This document shows positions 23,203 through 32,062 of a stretch of DNA of 64,000 nucleotides, in pieces. The position numbers were made by a program, and so were the translations under genes. Each line of letters starts with the position of its first letter. The first letter of the stretch is position 1. Source of the stretch: Chlamydia sp. 17-3921 (lineage in GTDB: Bacteria > Chlamydiota > Chlamydiia > Chlamydiales > Chlamydiaceae); the NCBI RefSeq assembly GCF_902705545.1, contig NZ_CACSHH010000003.1, positions 62,001 through 126,000 on the forward strand, in the 5' to 3' direction. The notes beneath the pieces are model-generated. The model was given only the letters and a program-made list of their open reading frames with translations, was not told the origin of the DNA and did not search any database.

Positions 23203-24582
23203 TTAAATATTTAAATGATGAGCGGAATCACAAACAATTTGATTTTCTTTTTGTAGTAGAGCTACATCACGTCTTGACGATATCACATCTTTAAATAAAG
23301 CGATAAGAGCGATGCTATTAAGAATTACCATACCAGAAAAACCTGTATCTGAAAGAGCCCAAACAAAACGCCTATCAATAATTCCACCTAGAGGAATGAT
23401 ACCTATGTATAGAGTCTTCAACCATAAGTTAGCGCTCTTTCCTGGGAGAATATATTCTAAACTTTTTTCTGCGCAAGCAAACCATGTCAATATTGTTGTA
23501 TAACCGAATAAAGCCATAGCGACAATTACGATAATGCCACCCAAAGAACCCATGCTACTTTTAAAAGCATGCATCACCATTAAAGTCCCTTGAATTCCTG
23601 AATTATATGCTCCGGAAACCAAAAGAACAAGCATTGTTATAGAGCATACAACCATGACGATAATGGGGGGGAGCAGCGTTACTAAACCATCTACAACAGG
23701 ATTTTTACTTTGGGAATTTGTTTGGAGAATTGAAACCATGCCACTACCACAATCTGTAGCCATAATAGCGCGATTCATTCCCGTAGAAATTACCTGAGCT
23801 AGAGTATAACCTCCGAAACCAGCAATAGTTGCTTTTACTCCAAATGCAGACGAGCAAATTAATTTAATAGCGGGCAAGACAAAAGAGGCATGCTGTATTA
23901 AGATGAAGCAGCAGGACAGAGCATAAAAGCCCGCTATAAATGGAATCACTTTAGCAGAAAATCGTAAGATACGATTACTTCCTCCAGCTAGGACTGGGAT
24001 CACTATTAGAGCTAATAAAATTCCGATCAAAGTTCGACCTAGTATACCATCAGCGCACAATGGGACAATACAACTCATCTGGACAAAATTTCCTCCAGAA
24101 AAAGCTGTTATCAAAGTGAATACTCCAAAAAGTATAGCTAAAGATTTACTACGTAAACCAAAAGCAAGACAAGCGATCGGACCGCCTATAAATTCTCCAA
24201 CACTTCCTTTTTTTGATTGTCGATACTTGATTCCAAGATAGGATCCGGCATACTGAACAATGGAGCCTAAAAGGGCAGCAATCCAAATCCATACAAGAGC
24301 TCCGGGACCACCACCAGCAACTGCGACAGCCATTCCTGCAATATTTCCTGTTCCAAAATTCCCAGCAAGGATTCCAGCCATAGCTTCATAACGAGAAACC
24401 TTCCCATCATCTGAAGAGGTTTCCTTTTGTTTATTTTTCACCATTAAACTGAAGCCCAACTTCAATCCTCGAAATTGTAGGCCACGTAATTTCCAAGTTA
24501 AAAGTCCGCCTAAAAATACTATTGCGGGGAATACACAAAGCGATGTACACAACTCGTTAAATTTCTCTAGAAGATGTATCAT
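23203..24582 (-). CDS. Sodium:alanine (amino acid) symporter, AGCS family
   Basis: An integral membrane transporter of 459 residues with about ten to eleven hydrophobic helices. The AGCS signatures are visible: EAMAGILAGNFGTGNIAGMA near residue 65, followed by GGPGALVWIW and, further on, MNRAIMATDCGSG. It imports alanine or glycine with sodium, which suits an organism that scavenges host amino acids and keeps a sodium circuit (nqrF in the same window). The start ATG 24582 gives the usual family N-terminus. Confidence 0.92.
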   Translation of the reverse strand: MIHLLEKFNELCTSLCVFPAIVFLGGLLTWKLRGLQFRGLKLGFSLMVKNKQKETSSDDGKVSRYEAMAGILAGNFGTGNIAGMAVAVAGGGPGALVWIWIAALLGSIVQYAGSYLGIKYRQSKKGSVGEFIGGPIACLAFGLRSKSLAILFGVFTLITAFSGGNFVQMSCIVPLCADGILGRTLIGILLALIVIPVLAGGSNRILRFSAKVIPFIAGFYALSCCFILIQHASFVLPAIKLICSSAFGVKATIAGFGGYTLAQVISTGMNRAIMATDCGSGMVSILQTNSQSKNPVVDGLVTLLPPIIVMVVCSITMLVLLVSGAYNSGIQGTLMVMHAFKSSMGSLGGIIVIVAMALFGYTTILTWFACAEKSLEYILPGKSANLWLKTLYIGIIPLGGIIDRRFVWALSDTGFSGMVILNSIALIALFKDVISSRRDVALLQKENQIVCDSAHHLNI

Positions 24583-24646
24583 TATATTTTTTCCTGTAAC
24601 TCTGTTTTTAATATTCTCTAGGGGAGATTCACAGCAGGAATGCTGA

Positions 24647-24688
24647 TAAAAAAACCTCCTTTCAACTCGTTTTCGGGGAAAGGAGACC
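24647..24688 (-). terminator. Terminator after the lipoprotein gene
   Basis: On the minus strand CTCCTTTC and GAAAGGAG form an eight-base-pair stem (plus 24678-24685 and 24656-24663), followed by seven T (plus 24648-24654). It lies just beyond the stop of the lipoprotein gene at 24703 and before the symporter gene, so these two minus-strand genes are separate transcripts. Confidence 0.8.
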
Positions 24689-24702
24689 TTTTATTCTTGA
24701 AC

Positions 24703-25362
24703 TTATGAAGGTTGTGAAATCACCAAATCCACAAGCTCGGGCCACCTTTCCCCATGTACAACGGAGGTAACGGTCCCGGTATCTAATCCTAAAGTAGAGG
24801 AAAATGAGGCAATATCATCTTCGGAGATAACACCTTGATGAACAGCTTGTGAGAAAACTTGGCTCAATTGAGTTATGAACATAGTCCAGATCCAATCTCG
24901 GCCTTGCATTTTCTTAATTCCTTCAACTAATTTAGGATTTTCAGCAAGAGCTTGCATTAGGGCAAGAGGATGGACTTCTCGAATACGATTCAAGGCGTCT
25001 TTTATCTCATTTTGAGAGAAAGCAAGTGACAGCGAAGATTTTTCTGCAACAGAACTTACGACAAAAGAAATATCTTTTTTGTCTTGATCTGACATATGAT
25101 CTGAATAAGTTTTAAAATTTGCAGGCACTTCTTGTTTATCCTTTTTGGGCAAACTACGCCGAGAAAAAAGTCTTCGCAAACGACGAGAACTTCTTGTAAC
25201 AGGAGGAAGATCTCGTTTCTCTGTTAGTTTAACAGACTTTTGATTTAAGTCCCCAGAGTTTTTTAAGCTTCTGCGAGTTTTAAAGGGGTTCAAACAACAA
25301 CTTGTTAAACCAGTCATTAAAAGAAGACTTCCAAGAATTACTTTGTATATCGATCTTTTCAT
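24703..25362 (-). CDS. Lipoprotein with Arg-rich linker (CT734 position)
   Basis: A 219-residue protein with a lipoprotein signal: basic start, hydrophobic ILGSLLLMTGL and lipobox LTSC, so Cys-22 would be acylated. After it comes a strongly basic region (about residues 28-80, containing SSRRLRRLFSRRSLPKK), then an acidic helical domain. I recognise no enzyme motif. The position between the symporter and the exported unknown matches C. trachomatis CT734, described as a lipoprotein. Its transcript ends at a clear hairpin. Confidence 0.8.
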   Translation of the reverse strand: MKRSIYKVILGSLLLMTGLTSCCLNPFKTRRSLKNSGDLNQKSVKLTEKRDLPPVTRSSRRLRRLFSRRSLPKKDKQEVPANFKTYSDHMSDQDKKDISFVVSSVAEKSSLSLAFSQNEIKDALNRIREVHPLALMQALAENPKLVEGIKKMQGRDWIWTMFITQLSQVFSQAVHQGVISEDDIASFSSTLGLDTGTVTSVVHGERWPELVDLVISQPS

Positions 25363-25608
25363 TGTATAAATAAATTAAAGATTAGCTTTTTAATTATAAC
25401 ATATCTCCATATAATAAGCTTCAGGAGCATCCTTTAAAAGTTCTACATAAATGATTTTCTAGAGAGTGGTGTAGAAGCTTTCCTGAGGAATTCCCTTGAA
25501 TTTCTCGAGTTGATTTGTTATTGGGCATTTGTTATCAAAATTAGCTTTTTAGTTAAGCTCTTAAAAAATAAAGATATTAACAAAATAGCTAGATAACGAG
25601 AGGCTCTC

Positions 25609-26964
25609 ATGTTCTTACGATTTTTTATAAAAGGTTTATTCCTTTTTTCAGCTCTTTCTATAGTGCTGCCCTCTTATGTTGTTGCGGCAACCCCTCGGCA
25701 ACAAGTTTCTAGCCAGGGGAAAATTAAAATTGGTTCAGAACCTTGGATAGAGCTTAAACTGAGACAATTTCCTGAGTTACTTTGGCTTACAGAATCATCG
25801 GGGAACCCACTATCTCAAACTATTTTCTTTAAAGACAGCTATTCTCACTCGTTATTTAACAAAAAAGTCTCTGCGTTTGATGTCACCATGCGCAGTCTTA
25901 TCTACCTTCACTTAATAGCACAAGGATCGCGTCAATCCTATACCCAACTCATACAAATGCTTCCTTCTGAAGGAAGGATGACATTTAAACAATACCAAAC
26001 TATTCACAAACAATTAGAATCCTTTTTAAAGGCTCCTAAACAGTTCGATAATACATTTAAAATTTTAGAAACAGCCATAGTTTTACGTCATTTGGGTTGT
26101 TCTGCTAAAGCTGTAACGATCTTTAAACCTTATTTTACTGATTGCTGTTCGAGAACTTTTTATACTAAAGCTCTCCACGTACTACAAACTTTTCCAGAGC
26201 TTTGTCCGTCTTTTGCACGTTTAACTCCGGAACAAAAAAATGTTTTCCATTCTCTCAGATTTCTTGGAAGTTATGAATCGCTATTCAAGTTAACAGATGC
26301 CCCCAGTCCCCAGCTACTCTCTATAGGGAAGACCCATCGTTCCTTAGTTGTACTAGATTTGTATTTATATTGTTTAGATGTTTGTGGAGACGGTAGCTAC
26401 TCGCAAGATTTTTACTATAGCTTTTCTCATCTTCTTTCAATGTTACAACAGCATGCTACTGTAGAAGAGGCTTTTTCTCGCCATCTTACGTATCGAGCAA
26501 ACCGCCTAGGGTTTGAAGGAACCTCGAGAACTGAGATGACTTTAGTACGATTAGCAACATTAATGAACCTTTCTCCAACAGAAACTACAACTTTAAGTTG
26601 GAGCTTTAGAAATCTATCGGTGGAAGAATCTGAAACCCTTGTTAACAGCTTTTATACAATTCAAGGAGAACTTATCCCTCGATCTTTTTATGGTCTGCCA
26701 AGTTTAATTTCAGGGTTATTTAGTGCAAATCACAACGCAACAACTAGTCCAGAAAATCGATCACAACAAGTGTATTCTACTTTCTTATCATTGCTAACAA
26801 AAAGTCTAAAAGAACAAAAAGAAATGCTTCATAAACATCTTCTTCCAGAAAACACTGTTTTAGATTTTTCTTCAACAGCGAGTTCTTGCGGAGGATTGGA
26901 TGTATTTTCGGAAAATATTTCTGTGCGAATCCATTTAAATGGGGCGGTTAGCGTTACAATATAA
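25609..26964 (+). CDS. Exported protein of unknown function (CT733 position)
   Basis: A 451-residue protein with a signal peptide: hydrophobic FIKGLFLFSALSIVLPS followed by VVAA, a likely cleavage site near residue 27. The mature part is mostly helical with a few cysteines and no motif I recognise. It is divergent from the lipoprotein gene across a 246-base intergenic region that probably holds both promoters. Position and size match C. trachomatis CT733. I assign no function. Confidence 0.8.
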   Translation: MFLRFFIKGLFLFSALSIVLPSYVVAATPRQQVSSQGKIKIGSEPWIELKLRQFPELLWLTESSGNPLSQTIFFKDSYSHSLFNKKVSAFDVTMRSLIYLHLIAQGSRQSYTQLIQMLPSEGRMTFKQYQTIHKQLESFLKAPKQFDNTFKILETAIVLRHLGCSAKAVTIFKPYFTDCCSRTFYTKALHVLQTFPELCPSFARLTPEQKNVFHSLRFLGSYESLFKLTDAPSPQLLSIGKTHRSLVVLDLYLYCLDVCGDGSYSQDFYYSFSHLLSMLQQHATVEEAFSRHLTYRANRLGFEGTSRTEMTLVRLATLMNLSPTETTTLSWSFRNLSVEESETLVNSFYTIQGELIPRSFYGLPSLISGLFSANHNATTSPENRSQQVYSTFLSLLTKSLKEQKEMLHKHLLPENTVLDFSSTASSCGGLDVFSENISVRIHLNGAVSVTI

Positions 26965-26976
26965 TGCTTTTCATGC

Positions 26977-27450
26977 TTAAATCTGAGCGAACAACGTTGC
27001 CATTTCTATAGCAGTTGTCATTCCAGAAACACCTAAATGGACACCTTTAATACCAGCACGCTCCCAAGCTGTAGCAACATCCGGAGCAGTAATTACAGAA
27101 AAGGTTATTGGCAAGCAAAATTCTAAATTTAGAGCTGCGATTCCTGAAGATACCTGGTTAGCAATATGATCATAGTGTGTTGTTGTGCCTTGAATAAGCA
27201 CTCCACAAGCGACGACAGCGTCAAACTGCTTATCCTTAGAAGCAGAGGAAAGAAGTTTTTTTATAGCACACGGTATTTCAAAAGCTCCAGGAACTCTAAT
27301 AGTTATTAAGGAGTCTTCATCTCCTCCATGCTTTAGAAAAGTCTCTTGAGCCCCAGCAACTAAAGCGTCAGCAATAGCTAAGTTATAACAAGATCCTACA
27401 ATAGCGATACGCAAATTCTCTGCTGATATACGTCCTCTGAGAGTATTCAT
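26977..27450 (-). CDS. ribH: 6,7-dimethyl-8-ribityllumazine synthase
   Basis: Lumazine synthase condenses ribitylaminouracil with dihydroxybutanone phosphate in riboflavin synthesis. The family motifs are clear: RIAIVGSCYN, VPGAFEIPCAIKKL, ACGVLIQGTTTHYDHI with the catalytic His, and LEFCLPITFSVIT. I chose ATG 27450 (157 residues), which has AGGG just upstream and leaves a 16-base gap to ribBA. An upstream frame extension to 27486 would overlap ribBA and lacks family similarity. Confidence 0.93.
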   Translation of the reverse strand: MNTLRGRISAENLRIAIVGSCYNLAIADALVAGAQETFLKHGGDEDSLITIRVPGAFEIPCAIKKLLSSASKDKQFDAVVACGVLIQGTTTHYDHIANQVSSGIAALNLEFCLPITFSVITAPDVATAWERAGIKGVHLGVSGMTTAIEMATLFAQI

Positions 27451-27466
27451 AAGCCCTAAAATGTTG

Positions 27467-28720
27467 TTAATTAACCGATTGAGCACAAGGAAGATCTAAC
27501 CAATGCCCCATACGTTCTTTTTTTGTTTGTAAATATTGTTGATTCTCTTCAGAGATTTGTACAGGAAGAGCTATCCTTTCAACGATTCGCAAACCGAAAC
27601 CTTGAAGACCAAAATATTTTTTAGGATTATGGGTTATCAATTTTATCTTTGTCAATCCAAGATCTACAAGAATTTGAGCTCCTATTCCATATTCTCTAGA
27701 GTCTACAGGGAAACCCATTTCCAAATTCGCATCTACAGTATCGTAACCACTATCTTGTAAAGCATATGCTTGAACTTTATGACCTAAGCCGATTCCTCGT
27801 CCTTCTTGTCCTCGCAAGTAAACTATAACACCTTGTTCTTGCTCTGCAATATATTCCATAGCAGCATTGAGCTGTTCACCACAATCACAGCGTGTTGAAT
27901 GAAGAATATCTCCTGTTATGCACTCGGAATGCACTCTTACTAATATATTTTCTTCTCCAGCAACCTCGCCTCTTACTAAAGCTAAATGTTGTATACCATC
28001 TAACAAAGATTCATATACGTGAACTATAAAATCTCCGTATACCGTAGGAAGACGTGCTGAAGAAATTCTTTTAATAAGTCTTTCTGAAAGCATTCTATAT
28101 GCAACAAGATCAGCAACAGAAATAACAGAAATATTATATTTTTTCGCAAAATCCATAATTTGAGGGAGTCGCATCATAGAATAATCTTCATTTACCAACT
28201 CGGCTAGAACTCCACAAAGTTCCATACCAGCTAAACGCATAAGATCTACCGTAGATTCAGTATGTGCTGCGCGCTTTAGAACGCCTCCGGGAGAACTTAT
28301 TAAAGGGAAAAAATGCCCTGGGCTTACAAAATCTTCAGGCTTACTATTTGGATCTGTAAGTAGTTGAACAACTTTAGTCCTATCTGCAGCAGAAACACCT
28401 GTTGTGATTCCATGAGCGGCATCTACAGAAATTGTAAAAGGCGTACGAAACCGACAACGGTTTTCTTTCACCATTGGAGGAAGATTAAGTCGTTTTGCTC
28501 GTTCAGGCTCCATAGCAGCACAAACGACTCCGGTCGTGTGTTGAAGAAGAAAAGTCATTTTTTCAACAGTAATTTTTTCTCCAGCAAGAATTAAGTCTCC
28601 TTCATCCTCTCTTGTAGCTTCGTCAACAACAATGACAAATTTCCCTTCTTGAAGATCTCTCAAAGCCTGCTCTATGGAAACAAAACCTAATTCAAGCTTA
28701 TTTTTTTGTTCCTCTATCAC
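27467..28720 (-). CDS. ribBA: Bifunctional DHBP synthase / GTP cyclohydrolase II RibBA
   Basis: A 417-residue fusion supplying both branches of riboflavin synthesis. The N-terminal half makes dihydroxybutanone phosphate: [20 protein letters not shown] and [13 protein letters not shown]. The C-terminal half opens GTP: the zinc cysteines are seen as HSECITGD and TRCDCGEQL, followed by [10 protein letters not shown]. In the DHBP half the family motif EIMNDDGTMAR appears as [11 protein letters not shown], keeping the catalytic Glu with local changes. It is flanked by ribD upstream and ribH downstream on the same strand, a rib operon; riboflavin synthase itself is not in the window. Confidence 0.95.
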   Translation of the reverse strand: MIEEQKNKLELGFVSIEQALRDLQEGKFVIVVDEATREDEGDLILAGEKITVEKMTFLLQHTTGVVCAAMEPERAKRLNLPPMVKENRCRFRTPFTISVDAAHGITTGVSAADRTKVVQLLTDPNSKPEDFVSPGHFFPLISSPGGVLKRAAHTESTVDLMRLAGMELCGVLAELVNEDYSMMRLPQIMDFAKKYNISVISVADLVAYRMLSERLIKRISSARLPTVYGDFIVHVYESLLDGIQHLALVRGEVAGEENILVRVHSECITGDILHSTRCDCGEQLNAAMEYIAEQEQGVIVYLRGQEGRGIGLGHKVQAYALQDSGYDTVDANLEMGFPVDSREYGIGAQILVDLGLTKIKLITHNPKKYFGLQGFGLRIVERIALPVQISEENQQYLQTKKERMGHWLDLPCAQSVN

Positions 28721-28795
28721 GAGAATCCTTCTCTAATAAATTAATTTCTCTAAGGAATGCTACTCCAAAAACTCTTTCCCATCAATCTCTTATCC

Positions 28796-29911
28796 CTAAG
28801 AATTCAGAGGGGCTATTTCCCAAAAAACTTTTAAAGAGTCCCCAATAATTTCAGAGCTGATAGGAACCAACGTCTGAGCAGAACTGAGTAAACATCCAAT
28901 ATCCCCAAAGATAGGTTTTTTTTGATTTCCAAGAATTTTAGGGCCAAAATACACAACTAAAGCGTGTGCTAATCGCTCTCTTAAAAATTCTGTATGTACA
29001 GTTGCTCCGCCTTCAACAAGAACTTGAAGAATATTTTTACTAGCAAGATGTTGGATTAATTGATGCAAATTAACTCCTAAATGAGAAGAATCTACAATGA
29101 GGACTTCAACCCCTAAGGCTTCTAAATCTCTTATCTGTGACAAAGGACAACGTTGTGTGGTGACATAAAGAACATCTCCCTTCAGATGAAATATCTGGGA
29201 ATTTTTAGGGATTCTCCCAGAGCTATCAAGAACAACTCGTAAAGGTTGACGAGAATACATTTCTCCAGAAGGAAATCGTGCAGTTAACTGGGGGTTATCG
29301 ATTATCACTGTCCTAGATCCAACAATCACGGCTTGTGAAGAAGCCCTCAACAGTCCTACATCCTGGCGAGCTTTTTGACAAGTAATCCATTGAGACTGGT
29401 TATTACTGTCAGCGATCTGCCCATCTATGCTTGCAGCACTTTTTAGTAAAATCCAAGGAGATCGTAAAGAACGTTGATGCAAGTAGGGTCTCAAAGATTC
29501 TTTTGCAGCTTTTTCTTCTAAACCGATATGCACACGTATCCCAGATCGTTTTAGCGCTTCAACCCCTTTTCCAGAAACTCGAGAATCGGGATCTACTAAT
29601 GCAATGAAAACTTCAGAAATCTTGTGTTTAATTAATAAGTTAACACAAGGAGGCCTAGTACCATAATGAGAACAAGGTTCTAAAGTAACATAAACTTGGG
29701 AACCTTCGACGTTAGTGATTGCTTCTCGAATGGCCATGTCTTCTGCATGAGGAGATCCTGGGCAGACATGATAGCCCTCTCCGATAATCTTCCTATCTTT
29801 AACCAAAACACAACCTACCCAAGGATTTGGAGGAGCCGAAATTCTTCCTTTTTCACCAATTTCTATAGCACGACGCATAAAAAACTGTTGTTGCTCGGAA
29901 AAATCTTCCAT
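28796..29911 (-). CDS. ribD: Riboflavin deaminase/reductase RibD
   Basis: A bifunctional enzyme that deaminates and then reduces the pyrimidine intermediate of riboflavin synthesis. The deaminase domain has the zinc site PHAEDMA and EPCSHYGTRPPC; the reductase domain has TARFPSGE, VEGGATVHTEF and WILLKSAASIDGQ. I chose ATG 29911 (about 371 residues), preceded by GGAG at a good distance. The frame stays open to 30037, but that extension would overlap the start of the divergent serS and is not conserved-looking. It is the first gene of ribD-ribBA-ribH. Confidence 0.92.
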   Translation of the reverse strand: MEDFSEQQQFFMRRAIEIGEKGRISAPPNPWVGCVLVKDRKIIGEGYHVCPGSPHAEDMAIREAITNVEGSQVYVTLEPCSHYGTRPPCVNLLIKHKISEVFIALVDPDSRVSGKGVEALKRSGIRVHIGLEEKAAKESLRPYLHQRSLRSPWILLKSAASIDGQIADSNNQSQWITCQKARQDVGLLRASSQAVIVGSRTVIIDNPQLTARFPSGEMYSRQPLRVVLDSSGRIPKNSQIFHLKGDVLYVTTQRCPLSQIRDLEALGVEVLIVDSSHLGVNLHQLIQHLASKNILQVLVEGGATVHTEFLRERLAHALVVYFGPKILGNQKKPIFGDIGCLLSSAQTLVPISSEIIGDSLKVFWEIAPLNS

Positions 29912-29948
29912 ATACTTCTCCATAAATTCAGATAACGCAGAGATAAGC

Positions 29949-31229
29949 ATGTTGGATATAAAAATTATACGCAAGGAGCCCGAAAATTGTGAGCAACGAC
30001 TTCGTAGAAAAGATTCTAATATCTCCTTAAAACCCATCCTGGACTTAGATAAAAGCGTTCGCGAATTAAAAACCCAATCGGAAGCTCTTCAAGCCCAAAG
30101 GCGCTCCTTATCAGAGGAAATTCGAAAACTTAAAACACAAAATTTAGACACTCAAGATTTGATCAAACAGGTTTCCTTGATAACTCAGGAAATGGAGGCT
30201 CTAGAAGAACTCCTTCAAGAAAAAAATTCGCATCTTCAAGATTCTCTTGCGCAACTCCCGAATTATCCCGCTGACGATGTCCCTATTTCTCCAGACAAAA
30301 CAGGAAACAAAGTTATAAAGAATGTTGGAACACCAAGGAAATTTGATTTTCAACCTCAACATCATTTAGAGCTCAATAAAAAATTAGACATCTTAGATTT
30401 CAAAGCTTCTGCAAAAACTACAGGATCTGGGTGGCCTGCTTATAAAAATTTTGGAGTATTATTAGAATGGGCTCTGCTCTCTTATATGTTACACAAACAA
30501 CAATCGCATGGCTTTCATCTTTGGTTACCTCCTTTGTTAGTAAAAAAAGAAATCTTATTTGGATCTGGACAAATTCCTAAATTTGATGGTCAATATTATC
30601 GCGTAGAAGATGGAGATCAACACCTGTATTTGATCCCAACTGCAGAAGTTGTTCTCAATGGCTTCCATACTCAAGATATCTTAGATGAACAAAAACTTCC
30701 TTTATACTATGCAGCCTGTACTCCTTGTTTTCGTAGAGAAGCTGGAGCTGCTGGCTCTCATGAACGAGGCCTTGTTCGTGTTCACCAATTCCATAAAGTA
30801 GAGATGTTCGCCTTTACTACTCCAGAGCAAGAAGAAATCGCATACAAAAAAATGCTTGGCATTGTTGAAGAAATTTTGACAGAACTAGAGCTCCCTTACC
30901 GTCTTTCACTTCTTTCTACAGGTGATATGTCTTTCACGGCTTCTAAAACCATCGATGCCGAAGTCTGGCTCCCGGGTCAACAAGCTTTTTATGAAGTTTC
31001 ATCCATTTCACAATGTACAGATTTTCAGTCACGGAGATCCAGAACCCGATATAAAAATGCTCAAGGGAAGCTTCATTTTGTCCATACCCTTAACGGCTCT
31101 GGGTTGGCAACACCTCGCTTGCTTGTTGCTATTTTAGAAAATAACCAACAGAAAGACGGATCTATAGAGATTCCTAAAGTCCTACGACCTTATTTAGGAG
31201 GACAAGAACAACTCAATCCCTCTCATTAA
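29949..31229 (+). CDS. serS: Seryl-tRNA synthetase
   Basis: A class II aminoacyl-tRNA synthetase that charges tRNA-Ser. The N-terminal tRNA-binding helical arm (about residues 30-105) is rich in Glu, Lys and Gln. Motif 2 is seen as PCFRREAGAAGSHERG, with the catalytic-region VHQFHKVEMF, and motif 3 as NGSGLATPRLLVAILENN. The length of 426 residues is normal. The start faces the ribD start with only 37 bases between, so the two promoters must overlap or lie inside the neighbouring genes. Confidence 0.97.
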   Translation: MLDIKIIRKEPENCEQRLRRKDSNISLKPILDLDKSVRELKTQSEALQAQRRSLSEEIRKLKTQNLDTQDLIKQVSLITQEMEALEELLQEKNSHLQDSLAQLPNYPADDVPISPDKTGNKVIKNVGTPRKFDFQPQHHLELNKKLDILDFKASAKTTGSGWPAYKNFGVLLEWALLSYMLHKQQSHGFHLWLPPLLVKKEILFGSGQIPKFDGQYYRVEDGDQHLYLIPTAEVVLNGFHTQDILDEQKLPLYYAACTPCFRREAGAAGSHERGLVRVHQFHKVEMFAFTTPEQEEIAYKKMLGIVEEILTELELPYRLSLLSTGDMSFTASKTIDAEVWLPGQQAFYEVSSISQCTDFQSRRSRTRYKNAQGKLHFVHTLNGSGLATPRLLVAILENNQQKDGSIEIPKVLRPYLGGQEQLNPSH

Positions 31230-31303
31230 GGATGAGAAGTTGCAAATATGCAAATATCTGGGCAATATAAAGAAAATACACAGAGTTTCTAGGATGTTTC
31301 CTT

Positions 31304-32050
31304 ATGAATACAAATTCTTATGACCATTTTCGTTCACAAACTCCAGAAGAACACGTCCGTGTAATCAGAGATAAACATGCAGTGTGCAAAGGAGAGCCTC
31401 ATACTACTTCTAAGGGATTTTACTATCACTTAGCTAGTGATGCCCTAGCTACAGGAGTATTCCTCTACTTCATTCGCACTCTTTTTTTTCTTACATCTCT
31501 AGCTCATAGCTTTCAAGCCAAGCTGCTAATTTCTCTAGGGTTGGGTTGGGTTTTTTATCAGGGAGCAGCAAAAGCAAAACGTGCTTGGTCATACATGGAG
31601 CTCTCTCATCGTTCTATGTTTCAAGAAAAAAAAGAAATTGAGCAAAACTTAGATCAAGAAAAAGAAGAGTTACGGGTTTTATTTGCAGATCAAGGGTTTA
31701 AAGGCTCTCTTCTTGATGAAATGGTAGATTACATTAGTTCTGACTCAACCTTATTACTAGATACTATGATTCGTGAAGAACTTCACATTCGTAAAGAAGA
31801 TTTCCCCCATCCTTTGAAACAAGGATGGATGCGGATGCTAGGAGGCCTTGCAGGGCTTCTTATTTTTATTCCATTTGTGTTATGTGCTAGTTATTCCTTA
31901 GCAGGATTTTTTTCTGTTGTAATGATAATTATTCTTTCGATAGTTAAGGCAAAGATTTTAGAGAACAGTGCTATTATAGAGACTGTTTGGAGTGCAGGAA
32001 TCTTCCTAACAGCAGTAAGTATCGTCTGTTCTTTAATAAAATTTTTATAA
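31304..32050 (+). CDS. VIT1/CCC1-like membrane protein, probable Fe2+/Mn2+ transporter (CT728 position)
   Basis: A 248-residue protein usually left hypothetical. It has two helices (about 45-68 and 72-92), a charged cytosolic stretch of about 80 residues, then two to three more helices. This is the layout of VIT1/CCC1 iron transporters. Acidic and methionine residues E108, E111, E119, E122, M155 and E159 reproduce the spacing I recall for the metal-binding domain of plant VIT1 (E102, E105, E113, E116, M149, E153). D46 in an SD motif of helix 1 matches its translocation aspartate. VIT1's helix-2 Glu is not obvious. Thirteen bases separate it from the metal ATPase, so the pair is probably one operon. 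Confidence 0.6.
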   Translation: MNTNSYDHFRSQTPEEHVRVIRDKHAVCKGEPHTTSKGFYYHLASDALATGVFLYFIRTLFFLTSLAHSFQAKLLISLGLGWVFYQGAAKAKRAWSYMELSHRSMFQEKKEIEQNLDQEKEELRVLFADQGFKGSLLDEMVDYISSDSTLLLDTMIREELHIRKEDFPHPLKQGWMRMLGGLAGLLIFIPFVLCASYSLAGFFSVVMIIILSIVKAKILENSAIIETVWSAGIFLTAVSIVCSLIKFL

Positions 32051-32062
32051 ATAGGGTAGCTT

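Noticed and set aside
28721-28795. FMN riboswitch for the rib genes
   Set aside because: The gaps around ribD, ribBA and ribH are too short and lack the conserved FMN aptamer words.
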